Positions 45,701 through 55,861 of a stretch of 64,000 bases of DNA are shown one piece after another. Position numbers and translations under genes: made by a program. Below the pieces are notes generated by a model, which saw only the letters and a program-made list of their open reading frames with translations, did no database searches and was not told the DNA's origin. Every line of letters starts with the position of its first letter. The first letter of the stretch is position 1. The stretch comes from Lewinellaceae bacterium (GTDB lineage: Bacteria; Bacteroidota; Bacteroidia; Chitinophagales; Saprospiraceae): the NCBI GenBank assembly GCA_016716135.1, contig JADJWX010000021.1, positions 46,264-110,263 of the forward strand, in the 5' to 3' direction.

Positions 45701-46706
45701 CCGGGTTGGCAGGCGTGACTGCAATGCGAATCCGGTTGCCGGGGAGCCCAAAGTTGCTGAGTTGGTTCCAGGTGATGCCGCCGTCGGTGGATTTGTAAAT
45801 GTTGCTGGTTGTTCCGGAGGCGTAGTAGGCAGCATATACGATGTTGCCGTTGCCGGTGTGGAATTCCAGGTCGGAGTAGTTGCCCGGGCGCGCCAGCGTC
45901 CAGGTGTCGCCGCCGTCTTCGGTGCGCCAGAGGCCGTTGCTGGCAGCCACGATCAGTACGGCGGGGTTTACCGGGCTTTGGGCCATTTGGTAAACGGTTA
46001 TGTTCTGTGTGAGCGACCAGCTGAGGCCGGTGGGCTCCCAGTTTTGCCCGCCGTCGTATGATTTGTAGATTCCGGTGAAATAAATCGAGCCGGCGTAATC
46101 GCCGTTGGCCAGGTACAGGATTTCCGGGTTGTTGTAATCGACCACGAGGTTTGACGCGCTGTTGTAGGGCAATCCTTCACTGACGGGCATGTACGTTGCC
46201 CCGCCGTCGGTCGTTTTCCAAACGCCCCCGCTTTGTCCGCCGACGTAATAAATATTGGGATCGGTAGGATGGAAGGCAATGGATGTGGTGCGCCCCATGC
46301 CGCTGTATCCGCCGGTGCAGGTGGTTTGCGAGATCATTTGCCAGCCGCAGTCCTGAGCGGCGCTTCGATTTTGCACGCCGGCCCGCTTTCCGGTGAATTT
46401 GCGCATGGTAGCCAGCGGGCGGATATCGGGAAACGTGCCGTCGGGGTTTACGCGGGATTCCCAGAACCATTTCCAGCGGTTGAACTGGTTGTATGCGGAG
46501 CCTTCATCGGCGGGTTCATCGGTGGTTCCGGCCGTTTCCGGCTGGGATTTTTTTTGTTCAAAAATGCGCTCGGCGTCGGCGCAGATTTCAAAAAAGTTGG
46601 CGTTATCGCGTTGCAGGAGTTGTTTCCAGTCTTGAATTTCCTGGGCGGGCAGGGCAATAATCAGGCAGACCTGGAGCAGCAGGGCGAGGCGAAGGTTTAG
46701 TTTCAT
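42766..46706 (-). CDS. BNR-repeat, P-domain T9SS-secreted protein (one frameshift)
   Basis: Two frames join into one protein of about 1313 residues if one missing base is restored near 43955-43962 (a GATTTAAAA run). The N-terminus has a signal peptide (about 1-21). A large propeller of BNR/sortilin-like repeats follows (about 130-760; SxDGGxTW motifs such as TDGGITWNQ and DGGQNWEPT). Then come a fibronectin-like domain, a P/proprotein-convertase-like domain (about 990-1110, FEGNHQFFKDLSASIISPG), a cadherin/CSPG4-like domain (about 1115-1230) and a T9SS type A sorting domain (FFLAPNPTPGQVLLRL to the end). As read, translation would stop at 43941 and lose the sorting domain. It is probably a surface protein; a glycan or protease role is not shown. 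Confidence 0.85.
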
Positions 46707-46758
46707 AATGAAAGCGGGAAAGGCCGGGTAGGCCGGTTGACTTATTTTTCTGAAAGGG

Positions 46759-46766
46759 CAAAAGTA
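46759..46766 (-). promoter_or_regulatory. -7 promoter box for the BNR protein
   Basis: TACTTTTG on the minus strand, an exact match, about 52 bases before the ATG. Confidence 0.5.
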
Positions 46767-46823
46767 GCCTAAACGCTACCTTCGGGGCAGGGGTAATTTT
46801 GGAATTGCCTTGAGCAGACAAAA

Positions 46824-47348
46824 TTACGCAGGCTTGTCGAGCCGCCATTGCCAGATTGTTCCGTCCTCCGGATCAACGACTTCTTCAGCGAATACAAAAT
46901 TCAGCCTGCGCAGCACTTTCACCGAGGCATTTTCTTCGGCAAGCGTGTGGGCCTGCACGGTTTTTACGGCCTCGTGTGCAAATGCGTGATCGACCAGGGC
47001 GCGCGCCACTTCGGTGGCCAGGCCACGGCCCTGATACCCCGGTGCGATCTCGTAGCCAATTTCTACTATGCCGTCCGGGTCGGGCACGCCTTTAAAGCCA
47101 CAGGTGCCTATGAGGCGGTGGTCGTTCCGGTGAATGGTGAGGAAACTCCACCACCCGAGTTGGTCGGGGTGTTCGAGCAGAAAGTCGCGCATCCAGGCCA
47201 TGGCTTCGGGGAAGTGCATCCAGGTGTCGGCCAGGTCAACGCCGCCGAGTTGGCGCGACAGCGTCGCCCAGTCTTCCGAAACGATGGCATCGAGCGAGGG
47301 TAGGCCGGCAGGCACTAAAACTAAATTTTGAGTGCGGATAGACGTCAT
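46824..47348 (-). CDS. GNAT-family N-acetyltransferase (RimJ/RimL-like)
   Basis: The 174-residue protein has the GNAT acetyl-CoA loop in GYEIAPGYQGRGLATEV (about 97-113), preceded by LIGTCGFKGVPDPDG and followed by HTLAEENASVKVLRRLNFVF, the usual RimJ/RimL-type ending. These enzymes acetylate protein N-termini or small molecules; the substrate here is unknown. The N-terminus RTQNLVLVPAGLPSLDAI is typical. It is a single gene with its own candidate promoter. Confidence 0.88.
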   Translation of the reverse strand: MTSIRTQNLVLVPAGLPSLDAIVSEDWATLSRQLGGVDLADTWMHFPEAMAWMRDFLLEHPDQLGWWSFLTIHRNDHRLIGTCGFKGVPDPDGIVEIGYEIAPGYQGRGLATEVARALVDHAFAHEAVKTVQAHTLAEENASVKVLRRLNFVFAEEVVDPEDGTIWQWRLDKPA

Positions 47349-47403
47349 TTAGAATGTACGTGGAACCTGGAGGGCTGGTTCCATGAAAAGAATGGACTGT
47401 TGG

Positions 47404-47411
47404 CAAAAATA
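47404..47411 (-). promoter_or_regulatory. -7 promoter box for the GNAT gene
   Basis: TATTTTTG on the minus strand, about 55 bases before the ATG. Confidence 0.45.
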
Positions 47412-47758
47412 ACAAAAATTGCCTGTTTTAGGCACCGGTTTGCCGCTTTTGGCGGTGGAACTTCTGTCGGATTTTACCGCATGGCTGAAAAAAATTTGTA
47501 CTTATCCGTAAAGTTTCGACTTTAGCGCCAGAATTGTGCGGTGCAACCCGTTGCCCGGGCGATTAACCAATCAGAAGCTAATCCATTCTATTGTATGAAC
47601 GACGCCGACTGCTTTAATAGCAGCCGGCGTTTTTCCTTTATGATTAGTACCGGCCAGCTTCCCCAAATTTTCTCTTTTAGAAGAAACCATTTTTCAGAGC
47701 CTCCGGTTTTTTGTTTGGAATGCGTGGTGCATTTCACTTTCCCAATTTTTGATGCCCT
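47412..47758. other. Intergenic region between the GNAT and MFS genes
   Basis: No gene is supported here. It contains the hairpin at 47603-47634 and otherwise AT-rich sequence. Short frames present have no recognisable features. Confidence 0.5.
47603..47634 (+). terminator. Intrinsic terminator-like hairpin
   Basis: CGCCGACTGCT, a TTAAT loop and AGCAGCCGGCG (one mismatch), followed by TTTTT. There is no plus-strand gene directly upstream, so it may end a small transcript or be a remnant. Confidence 0.5.
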
Positions 47759-48967
47759 ATGTTGGTTCGCCTGTATTCCCATTGGAAAAATTCGTACATG
47801 GGCATTCCTGCCCGTATCTGGTTTTTGTCGCTCATCAGCCTGGTCAACCGTTGTGGCGCGATGGTGGTGGTCTTTCTCACGATTTACCTGACCGAGAATT
47901 TGGGCTACGGCATTCCGGAGGCTGGTTACGTGCTGGGTTGTTTTGGTGCGGGGGCATTATTGGGCGGATATCTCGGTGGTAAACTGACCGACCGGTTCAG
48001 TTATTACCCGATCATGCTTTGGAGCCTGGTTTTAAACGGGCTGATGCTGGTGGTGCTGATCTGGATACGGGATTTCTGGCTGATGTGCGGCGCGGTTTTT
48101 CTGATGAGTGTGTTGGCCGATGTGTTTCGTCCGGCCAATTCGGTTGCGATTGCGCGGTACAGCACGCCGGAAACCCGTACACGATCGATTTCGTTGTACC
48201 GCATGTCGGTTAACCTGGGTTGGACCGTAGCCCCGGCGCTGGGCGGCTTGCTGGTCGGGTTGGGGTGGCATTGGATGTTCATCGCCGACGGGCTGACCTG
48301 TATCGGGGCGGCGGTATTGCTCTGGATTTTCATTGCGCCCAAGCCTGCTGCAACGGCGGAGCATACTCCGGCAGCGCTGCCCGCCAAGGCTGCCGTAACG
48401 CCCTACCGCGACCGGACATTTGTTTTGTTTGCGCTGCTCACCATCCTGAATGGTATGGTGTTTATGCAGTTTTTGTGGACGGTCCCGTTGTTTTTCAAAG
48501 AGGTATACCATTGGGACGAATCGACTATCGGCATAATTGCGGCCATCAACGGCCTGATTGTTTTTCTGGTGGAAATGCCGATGATTTACAAGATTGAGCG
48601 GAAGAGGACCCGCCTGCAGTTTGTCCGGTTGGGTTTGGTACTTTATGCCTTTTCGTACCTGGCGTTTTTACTGCCCCCGGGTGGGTTTGTAACGGCGCTG
48701 GTATTCATTGTCGGGCTGTCGTTCGGCGAAATGTTTGTGATGCCCTTCAGCACTAATTTTGTATTCGACTACGCCACCAAAGGCAGCGCCGGGACCTACA
48801 TGGGGATGTACAGCATTTCGTATTCGCTGGCGAATATTGTTGCGCCATTGCTGGGCACGCAGGTGATTGCCTGGTGGGGTTTTCAGGCGCACTGGACGAT
48901 TACGGCTGTTTTGGCGCTGGGGAGCTGGCTTGGGTTTTGGTTGCTGGAACGGCGAACAGGCGGCTGA
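47759..48967 (+). CDS. Major facilitator superfamily transporter
   Basis: This 402-residue inner-membrane protein has twelve predicted helices. The MFS loop motif GGYLGGKLTDRFSYYPIM follows helix 2, and SISLYRMSVNLGWTVAPALGG marks helix 5. The pattern is that of drug/proton antiporter-like MFS proteins; the substrate is unknown. ATG 47759 gives 13 residues before MGIPARIWFL; the internal ATG 47798 is also possible because helix 1 starts after it. It converges with fabH. Confidence 0.87.
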   Translation: MLVRLYSHWKNSYMGIPARIWFLSLISLVNRCGAMVVVFLTIYLTENLGYGIPEAGYVLGCFGAGALLGGYLGGKLTDRFSYYPIMLWSLVLNGLMLVVLIWIRDFWLMCGAVFLMSVLADVFRPANSVAIARYSTPETRTRSISLYRMSVNLGWTVAPALGGLLVGLGWHWMFIADGLTCIGAAVLLWIFIAPKPAATAEHTPAALPAKAAVTPYRDRTFVLFALLTILNGMVFMQFLWTVPLFFKEVYHWDESTIGIIAAINGLIVFLVEMPMIYKIERKRTRLQFVRLGLVLYAFSYLAFLLPPGGFVTALVFIVGLSFGEMFVMPFSTNFVFDYATKGSAGTYMGMYSISYSLANIVAPLLGTQVIAWWGFQAHWTITAVLALGSWLGFWLLERRTGG

Positions 48968-49001
48968 GCAGACGGGGTTAAAATGGGGAAGTCTAAAGTC
49001 A

Positions 49002-49100
49002 AAAGTCAAAAGTCTAAAGTCTAAAGTCAAAAGGTAAATAACAATGGCCGAAGGCCGGTACGATCTCCCTTTAGACTTTAGACTTTAGACTTTTGACTTT
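49002..49100. repeat. Inverted repeat with 7-base periodic arms (AGTCTAA type)
   Basis: Arms 49002-49034 and 49068-49100 are 33 bases with one mismatch. The left array of AGTCTAA/AGTCAAA units starts at 48990. The loop contains GGCCGAAGGCCGGTACGATC. It fills the gap between the convergent MFS and fabH genes and shares its loop core with the element at 56869-56971. Confidence 0.88.
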
Positions 49101-49105
49101 CACAA

Positions 49106-50077
49106 TTAAACGTCCCATTCCAGTACCACCCCGGCATACACCAGTCCGCCGCCAAAACCGATCAGCATCAGTTTGTCACCCTTTTTCACCTTGCCTTCGC
49201 GCAGGCCCCGGTGCAGTGCCAGGGGAATGGAGGCTGAGGAAGTATTGCCGAACAGGGTGATACTTTCGAGCGTTTTTTCCAGCGGAAAACCCGACTGGGA
49301 ACACAGTGTTTCGATGATGCGGAGGTTGGCGCTGTGCGGGATAAACCAATCGATGTCGTTCAGGGTCAGGCCGGCTCGCCCGGCGAGCAGGGGCATTTGT
49401 GCGGAAACGGTGTTCACGGCCCATTTGAATACGGCGCGGCCGTTTTGGTGGATTTTATTGTCGGTGATTACATCTTGCCCGTTGATCTGCTTGCGCATGT
49501 GCGACATGTACAGGTCCTTTCCACCGTCGCCCTGGCTACCGGTAACGCCGGCCAGGATATTGCCCTTGGGGGTGGCTTCCACGAGCACCACACCCGCGCC
49601 GTCGCCAAACAGGATGCAGGACGTGCGGTCTTCGAAATTGGTAAACTTCGACAGTGTTTCCGCGCCGAAAACGAGGACTTTCCGGTGTGTTCCGGCTGCG
49701 ATCAGCCCGTTGGCCAGGATGATGCCGTAGGCGAAACCTGCACAAGCCGCAGCGATGTCGATGGCGCCGGTATGCCGGAGCCCCAGTTTTTCCTGGACTT
49801 GTGAAGCCACGCTGGGCATGATCTGGTCGGGCGTGACGGTAGCCACAATGATGAAGTCGACATCGTCGAGCACCACGTTATTTTCTTCAACGAGGTTTTC
49901 AACCGCAGCTGCGCACAGGTGTGTCGTGTATTCAAATTCGGAGGCAAAACGCCGGGTACGGATGCCGGTTCGGCTGACGATCCATTCATCATTGGTATCG
50001 ATAATGGACTCGAAATAGTGGTTGTCTACAATTCGTTCAGGGACATAAGTGCCCAATGCGGTGATTTTTGCCTGCAT
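49106..50077 (-). CDS. fabH: 3-oxoacyl-ACP synthase III
   Basis: The 323-residue enzyme starts fatty acid synthesis by condensing acetyl-CoA with malonyl-ACP. The catalytic triad is visible: Cys in DIAAACAGFAYG (about 112), His in FIPHSANLRI (about 248) and Asn in LFGNTSSASIP (about 278). ATG 50077 gives MQAKITALGTYVPE, the usual start; an upstream frame adds 18 unlikely residues. The length is slightly below 330 and normal. A -7 box lies 29 bases before the start. Confidence 0.95.
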   Translation of the reverse strand: MQAKITALGTYVPERIVDNHYFESIIDTNDEWIVSRTGIRTRRFASEFEYTTHLCAAAVENLVEENNVVLDDVDFIIVATVTPDQIMPSVASQVQEKLGLRHTGAIDIAAACAGFAYGIILANGLIAAGTHRKVLVFGAETLSKFTNFEDRTSCILFGDGAGVVLVEATPKGNILAGVTGSQGDGGKDLYMSHMRKQINGQDVITDNKIHQNGRAVFKWAVNTVSAQMPLLAGRAGLTLNDIDWFIPHSANLRIIETLCSQSGFPLEKTLESITLFGNTSSASIPLALHRGLREGKVKKGDKLMLIGFGGGLVYAGVVLEWDV

Positions 50078-50105
50078 GGAAAGACTGCTGTTTTGATGTT
50101 CATGC

Positions 50106-50113
50106 CAAAGGTA
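50106..50113 (-). promoter_or_regulatory. -7 promoter box for fabH
   Basis: TACCTTTG on the minus strand, an exact match. Confidence 0.55.
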
Positions 50114-50181
50114 CAGACAAATGAACAGCATTAAATTTTATAAAAAGAGAATCCGGTTTGGAAAAATACCCGCGCAGCGAG

Positions 50182-50189
50182 TATCTTTG
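50182..50189 (+). promoter_or_regulatory. -7 promoter box for the str genes
   Basis: TATCTTTG, an exact match, 87 bases before the rpsL ATG. This leaves an AT-rich leader of about 80 bases. Confidence 0.55.
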
Positions 50190-50276
50190 CGTTCGCTTTT
50201 GAGAGAGGGTGTTTTGTTTGTGCCTTTTTTCAATTGATTTTGAATAAGTTATCAAAAAATATCGTAAAAACTAGGT

Positions 50277-50651
50277 ATGCCTACCATTAATCAGCTGGTG
50301 CGCAAGAGCCGCGAAAAAGTGGAGTACAAGAGCAAAAGCCGCGCGTTGAACTCCTGTCCGCAACGCCGGGGTGTTTGCACCCGTGTGTACACCACCACTC
50401 CGAAGAAGCCGAACTCCGCTTTGCGGAAAGTGGCTAAAGTGCGTATGACCAACGGCATCGAAGTGATTGCTTACATCCCGGGTGAAGGCCACAACCTGCA
50501 GGAACACTCCATCGTGCTGGTGCGCGGCGGTCGTGTAAAAGACCTGCCGGGTGTGCGCTACACCATCGTGCGCGGTGCGCTCGATACGGCCGGTGTAAAC
50601 AACCGCAAGCAAAGCCGCAGCCGCTACGGCACGAAGCGTCCGAAGAGCTAA
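50277..50651 (+). CDS. rpsL: 30S ribosomal protein S12
   Basis: The 124-residue protein starts [14 protein letters not shown] and contains the conserved [17 protein letters not shown] and [20 protein letters not shown] blocks of S12, which lines the decoding centre. The lysine at the classic streptomycin-resistance site ([10 protein letters not shown]) is present. It is the first gene of rpsL-rpsG-fusA, with 45 bases to rpsG. Confidence 0.99.
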   Translation: MPTINQLVRKSREKVEYKSKSRALNSCPQRRGVCTRVYTTTPKKPNSALRKVAKVRMTNGIEVIAYIPGEGHNLQEHSIVLVRGGRVKDLPGVRYTIVRGALDTAGVNNRKQSRSRYGTKRPKS

Positions 50652-50696
50652 TCCCAATTGACGCCAACAACACATTCACTTATTGAATATTGACTA

Positions 50697-51182
50697 ATGC
50701 GTAAACACAAACCGAAACCTCGAGTATTGGCTCCCGATCCGCGGTATAACGACACGATGGTTACTCGTTTCGTTAACCACATGATGTGGGAGGGCAAGAA
50801 GAGCGTTGCGTTCAGCATCTTTTACGACGCTATGGACATCGTAAAAGCGCGCACCAACGAGGACGAGTTGCAAGTCTGGAAAAAAGCACTGAACAACGTC
50901 ATGCCTCAGGTCGAGGTGCGTAGCCGCCGGATCGGTGGTTCCACCTTCCAAATCCCAACGGAACTTCCGGCCAACCGGAAAATCTCCATCGGGATTAAAT
51001 GGTTGATAAAATATTCTCGCGCCCGCGCCGGAAAAGGCATGGCCGAGAAACTTGCCGCCGAAGTAGTTGCTGCAAGCAAAGGAGAAGGCAACGCTGCCAA
51101 AAAACGGGAGGATACCCACAAAATGGCCGAATCCAACCGCGCGTTTGCCCACTACCGCTACAGAGGCAAAAGCAAAAGCTAA
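50697..51182 (+). CDS. rpsG: 30S ribosomal protein S7
   Basis: The 161-residue protein has the S7 blocks: DPRYNDTMVTRFVNHMM, then NVMPQVEVRSRRIGGSTFQIP and a C-terminal MAESNRAFAHYRYRGK. It nucleates assembly of the 30S head by binding 16S rRNA. It is 3-6 residues longer than the usual 155-158. A terminator-like hairpin follows before fusA. Confidence 0.99.
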   Translation: MRKHKPKPRVLAPDPRYNDTMVTRFVNHMMWEGKKSVAFSIFYDAMDIVKARTNEDELQVWKKALNNVMPQVEVRSRRIGGSTFQIPTELPANRKISIGIKWLIKYSRARAGKGMAEKLAAEVVAASKGEGNAAKKREDTHKMAESNRAFAHYRYRGKSKS

Positions 51183-51207
51183 GCGTGGAACGGAACTTCC
51201 AGCCATA

Positions 51208-51250
51208 CCGTTGAAAAAGTCCGGCGCACGCCCGCTTTTTCGACGGTTTT
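51208..51250 (+). terminator. Hairpin between rpsG and fusA (attenuator candidate)
   Basis: CCGTTGAAAAAG pairs with CTTTTTCGACGG (one T-G pair) around a 15-base loop, then TTTTGCTGTTTT. It may lower read-through from the ribosomal protein genes into fusA. The remaining gap to 51436 is AT-rich and may hold a fusA promoter. Confidence 0.55.
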
Positions 51251-51436
51251 GCTGTTTTAGGAAAAAATTTATTGGCTACGCCACTTTGTTTTTCAGAATT
51301 TACAAAAAGCAAAACGCTGTTTCGCCAAATTTTAGCCCAAGTTCTGCGGGATTTTCTTTTTGAAAGAAAATTTTATAAAAACTTAACGCCAAAGCCAGTT
51401 TTTTAAAATCATTCAATCACTCAATAATTTATTGCA

Positions 51437-53572
51437 ATGGCAAAGGACCTCCGGTTCACCCGAAACATTGGTATTGCCGCCCACATTGACGCCGGCAAAA
51501 CCACGACAACCGAGCGTGTACTTTACTACACCGGTGTAACACACAAAATCGGTGAAGTACACGATGGTGCCGCTACCATGGACTGGATGGAGCAAGAGCA
51601 GGAGCGTGGTATCACCATCACATCAGCAGCAACCAAGTGTATCTGGAAAGTCGACGACAAGCAGTTTGACTTTAACATTATCGATACGCCCGGCCACGTT
51701 GACTTTACTGTAGAGGTAAACCGCTCCCTGCGGGTACTCGACGGTCTTGTATTCCTGTTTTCTGCCGTAGACGGTGTTGAGCCGCAATCGGAAACCAACT
51801 GGCGCCTGGCTGATAACTATAAAGTACCCCGGATCGGTTTTGTGAATAAAATGGACCGTACCGGCGCCGACTTTTTCAATGTCGTCAAAGACATGTACGA
51901 AAAACTGGGTGCGAATGCTGTTCCGCTTCAGGTGCCGATCGGCAACGAAGAAAACTTCAAAGGGGTGGTCGACCTCGTGACCAATGAAGCTATCATCTGG
52001 AACGAGCATGACCAGGGCATGACCTACAACGTGGTGCCGATTCCTGCCGACCTGGTTGAAACGGTAAACGAGTACCGCCAGAAACTTATTGAAGAAATCG
52101 CCACCTACGACGATACGCTTCTGGAGAAGTTTTTTGACGATCCGGACTCCATTACCGTTGATGAAATGCGCAATGCCATCCGTCAAGCGGTTTGCGACAT
52201 GAAAATGACGCCCGTTATGTGTGGTTCGGCCTATAAAAACAAAGGTGTGCAGGCTTGCCTGGATGCTGTGTGCTACTACCTGCCTTCGCCGGTGGATATT
52301 GAGGCCGTTAAAGGCACCAATCCTAAAACAGAGGCTGAAGTGACGCGCAAACCTTCCGTGAGCGATCCTTTCTGCGCCCTCGCATTTAAAATTGCTACCG
52401 ACCCGTTTGTCGGCAGGTTGTGCTTTATCCGGACCTATTCCGGCAAGTTGGATGCAGGTTCCTATGTGCTCAACACCCGCAGTGGGGAAAAAGAGCGCAT
52501 CAGCCGCATGTACCAGATGCACGCCAATAAGCAAAACCCGGTTGAAGGGGTGGAAGCCGGCGATATCGCCGCTGTGGTTGGTTTTAAGGACATCCGTACC
52601 GGCGATACCCTGTGCGATCTGAACAACCCGATCGTGCTCGAAAGCATGGTGTTTCCCGAGCCGGTTATCGGCTTGGCCATTGAACCGAAAACACAAAAAG
52701 ACCTGGACAAACTCGGCATGGCACTCAACAAACTCGCCGAGGAAGACCCGACCTTCCGCGTCCGTTTCGATGAAGATACCAACCAGACCGTTATTTCCGG
52801 CATGGGTGAGTTGCACCTGGAAATTATTGTCGACCGCTTACGCCGCGAGTTCAAAGTTGAATGCAACCAGGGCGCTCCGCAGGTAAACTATAAAGAAGCG
52901 CTCACCAAAACGGTTTCGCACCGCGAGCGCCTCAAAAAGCAAACCGGTGGTTCCGGTTTGTTTGCCGATATGGAATTTGAAATCGGCCCGGCTGACCAGG
53001 AGTTTCTGGACAGCGATGATTACAAGAACGGCAAGAAAAAACTGCAGTTCGAATGGGGAATCGTCGGCGGTGCGATCGATAAAAACTACATGAAGCCGAT
53101 CAACGACGGTTTTACTCAAATGATGAGCAGCGGCGTTCTGGCCGGTTTTGGTATCGACTCCATGAAAGTACGTGTGTACGACGGTTCGATGCACAACGTC
53201 GACTCTAAGCCGATTGCCTTCGAACTTTGTGCGAAAGACGGCTTCCGTGCAGCAGCCCCGCGTTGCGGCCCGCAGATCATGGAGCCGATCATGAAACTCG
53301 AAGTTATCACACCCGACGAATACGTGGGCCCGGTTATCGGTGACCTGAACCGCCGTCGCGGTATGCCCAAAGGCCAGGATGGCCGCCCGGGTGGCGCTGT
53401 TGCCATTCAGGCCGATGTGCCGTTGGCAGAAATGTTCGGGTATGTAACGGCCCTGCGCACACTGACGTCTGGCCGCGCCTCTTCCACCATGGAGTTCTCC
53501 CACTTTGCCCCGGCGCCGGAAGGTGTTGCCAAGCAGGTGATCGAAAAGGCCCGTGGTACGGTGCAGGCCTGA
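51437..53572 (+). CDS. fusA: Elongation factor G
   Basis: The 711-residue GTPase translocates the ribosome. The G motifs are [15 protein letters not shown] (G1, about 17), [12 protein letters not shown] (G3, about 82) and NKMDRTG (G4, about 136). The C-terminal part shows [18 protein letters not shown] (domain III) and [13 protein letters not shown] (domain V). The length is normal for a Bacteroidota EF-G. It ends at a strong terminator and is not followed by tufA or rpsJ. Confidence 0.99.
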   Translation: MAKDLRFTRNIGIAAHIDAGKTTTTERVLYYTGVTHKIGEVHDGAATMDWMEQEQERGITITSAATKCIWKVDDKQFDFNIIDTPGHVDFTVEVNRSLRVLDGLVFLFSAVDGVEPQSETNWRLADNYKVPRIGFVNKMDRTGADFFNVVKDMYEKLGANAVPLQVPIGNEENFKGVVDLVTNEAIIWNEHDQGMTYNVVPIPADLVETVNEYRQKLIEEIATYDDTLLEKFFDDPDSITVDEMRNAIRQAVCDMKMTPVMCGSAYKNKGVQACLDAVCYYLPSPVDIEAVKGTNPKTEAEVTRKPSVSDPFCALAFKIATDPFVGRLCFIRTYSGKLDAGSYVLNTRSGEKERISRMYQMHANKQNPVEGVEAGDIAAVVGFKDIRTGDTLCDLNNPIVLESMVFPEPVIGLAIEPKTQKDLDKLGMALNKLAEEDPTFRVRFDEDTNQTVISGMGELHLEIIVDRLRREFKVECNQGAPQVNYKEALTKTVSHRERLKKQTGGSGLFADMEFEIGPADQEFLDSDDYKNGKKKLQFEWGIVGGAIDKNYMKPINDGFTQMMSSGVLAGFGIDSMKVRVYDGSMHNVDSKPIAFELCAKDGFRAAAPRCGPQIMEPIMKLEVITPDEYVGPVIGDLNRRRGMPKGQDGRPGGAVAIQADVPLAEMFGYVTALRTLTSGRASSTMEFSHFAPAPEGVAKQVIEKARGTVQA

Positions 53573-53620
53573 TCTTTAATACAATAATACTGGTTGGAAA
53601 ACTTCAACCTGGCGAATATG

Positions 53621-53658
53621 AAAATCCCGCTTCCAGTTTGTTGGAGGCGGGATTTTTT
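53621..53658 (+). terminator. Strong intrinsic terminator after fusA
   Basis: AAAATCCCGCTTCCA, loop GTTTGT, TGGAGGCGGGATTTT (15 pairs, one T-G), followed by T's. Confidence 0.85.
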
Positions 53659-53771
53659 CATTTTTCGTTTACTGGATGAAAGGCAGTATTGGCCCAACAG
53701 GCGCTATGGATTAATCAGTTTTATGATGTAGCCTCACCAGCATAGTGTAATTTTCCTGAAAAGGGTTTACC

Positions 53772-54833
53772 ATGCGCCATCCAATCATTGCAGTATTTGT
53801 TTCCAGTATTATGATCCCGTTTGCACAGGCGCAGCCTGTCATGGATATTTCAACCGAACTCGTAATTGGCGATAAAATGACGCATGCGGGATGGATTCCC
53901 GGGGCGTTTTTTGATCCGGGCCCGGCCGGTGCAGACCAGGTATGGGATTTTGGTGCCTTGCCGGGTACTCCATTCCTGGTTTCGCGAGAGGTTTTGCCAT
54001 CGGCAGGAACGCAATTTGCAAGCCAATACCCGGACGCCGAATATTGTGTCCGAACCAGCGCCGGTTCCGGGCCTCCAAGTTTTAATTATTTTTCAGCTAC
54101 GGATAGTAGCGTTCAAAATTTCGGATTAGCTGTGCCTGGTGTATTCCGGGAGTTTAACCTGATGCCGTTCACCCGGACCTACCCGTTGGCATTTGATTCG
54201 ACGCTGGCTGGAACCTATAGCGGTACCCGGATCAACAACAGCCAAACGGCCTATTTTAAAACCAATTACCAGGTGAAATATGATGCGTATGGCAAACTCG
54301 GCGCCCAAGAAAATGCCATGCGAATCAGAACCGTGTTGGCAGAGCAAGACAGTGTACCCTTATCGGGTGGGGGCTATCGCCAGATCTATGGCGAGCAGGA
54401 ATATTATATCTGGTATGTCGCCGGGCGCCGGGGCATGCAATTTTGGACTTCCCGGTATACCGCAGTACAGGTTACTTTTTCAGCTGCCGGCGACACGTTG
54501 AGTACAATTCCGCTAAGCCCTGTTTATGTCGTTGAATCTGCTTTGTCAGGCCCCGTTTCAGCGCCGCAGATCAAGCCGGTTATGGCCGATTTGTTTAAAA
54601 TTCGCAGCAATCCTGTTGCGGAATGGTTGATTGTGGAAGCGGCAGACCACACTGCTGCCAAAATATTGGAAGCGTACATTTGTGATATGCAAGGCGGGGT
54701 CTTACGGAACCTGGGTCCGGCTTCCGGCGGGAATGTTTGGGAAGCCAATGTTGGCGATTTGCCGGCCGGGAACTACCTGCTACAAGTTATCGCAGGGGGC
54801 AGGCGGCAGGTGCGTATTTGGCAAAAAATATAA
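53772..54833 (+). CDS. Secreted protein with T9SS-like C-terminus
   Basis: The 353-residue product has a signal peptide (about 1-20, ending AQAQ). The middle is beta-rich with no recognised family. The last 80 residues (FKIRSNPVAEWLIVEAADHT, then DLPAGNYLLQVIAGGRRQVR) have the shape of a T9SS type A sorting domain: N-P followed by alternating strands and a G-x-Y-x-L-x-V signature. It is therefore probably exported through the outer membrane. A near-consensus TAATTTTC lies upstream. It converges with the next gene. Confidence 0.72.
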   Translation: MRHPIIAVFVSSIMIPFAQAQPVMDISTELVIGDKMTHAGWIPGAFFDPGPAGADQVWDFGALPGTPFLVSREVLPSAGTQFASQYPDAEYCVRTSAGSGPPSFNYFSATDSSVQNFGLAVPGVFREFNLMPFTRTYPLAFDSTLAGTYSGTRINNSQTAYFKTNYQVKYDAYGKLGAQENAMRIRTVLAEQDSVPLSGGGYRQIYGEQEYYIWYVAGRRGMQFWTSRYTAVQVTFSAAGDTLSTIPLSPVYVVESALSGPVSAPQIKPVMADLFKIRSNPVAEWLIVEAADHTAAKILEAYICDMQGGVLRNLGPASGGNVWEANVGDLPAGNYLLQVIAGGRRQVRIWQKI

Positions 54834-54844
54834 AATCTGCCGTT

Positions 54845-55663
54845 TTACCGATTGTACGACGGGCACCGAATCTCGCCAAAATAATACTGCAGGCTCACGC
54901 CCAAAAACATGTAAATGTCGTTGCTTTTGCCGTTGCCGCGTTGGCGGCCCGGTTCTCCGATTTTGGGTTCTACGGAGCGGTCAGAGAGGGCTGCCGCCAC
55001 ATCGCCGCGCAAAGACCGGATGTCGCGCCAGTCGGCATACACCCCGCTCACATCGTCGAGATAATCGGTGAAAACCTTGCGGGCGCTGAGTTCCACACCC
55101 AGGCTCCAGCGGTAGGAAAAATCCACCTTAAAGCCCAGGCCATACGCCAATGCTCCTTGGGTGGTGCTGTACTCTTCGCCGCGAAACTGCCCTTCGGTGC
55201 CTTGTTCGGGCAGGTTGTACCAGGTGCCGTCGAGCTCGGCTTGCGGGTTGTAAAAGAAAATCGCCGGCCCGGCAAACACGTAGGGCGTGAAAAAATAATC
55301 GCGGTGGCCGTGCATGTAGGGCAGGAAGTTGAACTCCAGCAACATGGACACGTCGACGAGATGGCTCTTGAACGAAAGATTTCGCCGTTGTTCATAAATA
55401 TTTTTGGAATCGGCGTCGGTGGCGCTGATCTTGCCATAACTGCCGCCAAGACGAAAAGCGAGGCGGTCGTTGAAGTTGTAACGGGTGTGTATACCGCCGG
55501 CAAGATGCACGCGGTTGAGGCGGTAATTGGTGTTCAGGTCGCCAAAATAATTGGAAGCACCAACCCATCCGCCGAGCTCCCAGCCTTTCATTTGGGCAAT
55601 TACGGCGCCTGTTTGCGCAAAAAAGAAGACGGCCAACAGGGTGCAAAGTCGAGTACGGTTCAT
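54845..55663 (-). CDS. DUF6089-family outer-membrane protein
   Basis: The 272-residue product has a signal peptide (about 1-24). Its start WELGGWVGASNYFGDLN and the following LGGSYGKISATDADS, then NFLPYMHG and FAGPAIFFYNP, match DUF6089, a Bacteroidota beta-barrel family. It ends with a hydrophobic strand ending IYMFLGVSLQYYFG. The function of the family is not known. A TACCTTTG box lies 84 bases upstream of the ATG. Confidence 0.8.
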   Translation of the reverse strand: MNRTRLCTLLAVFFFAQTGAVIAQMKGWELGGWVGASNYFGDLNTNYRLNRVHLAGGIHTRYNFNDRLAFRLGGSYGKISATDADSKNIYEQRRNLSFKSHLVDVSMLLEFNFLPYMHGHRDYFFTPYVFAGPAIFFYNPQAELDGTWYNLPEQGTEGQFRGEEYSTTQGALAYGLGFKVDFSYRWSLGVELSARKVFTDYLDDVSGVYADWRDIRSLRGDVAAALSDRSVEPKIGEPGRQRGNGKSNDIYMFLGVSLQYYFGEIRCPSYNR

Positions 55664-55746
55664 GTGTCGTTTTACCTAGCCTCCCCTTTTACCCAAAACG
55701 GATATCTGCGTTGGAGGACTTGTTTTTAATGATAAAAAAACGCGCG

Positions 55747-55754
55747 CAAAGGTA
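55747..55754 (-). promoter_or_regulatory. -7 promoter box for the DUF6089 gene
   Basis: TACCTTTG on the minus strand, exact match. Confidence 0.5.
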
Positions 55755-55861
55755 GGCATGATTTCACCATAATGCGCCGGCGGGAAGGATTTTCCGGGAG
55801 AGAACGCCACTTCCACAGGATATGTTTTGAACAACCGGTGATTTAACCCTCCCCGGTGGAA

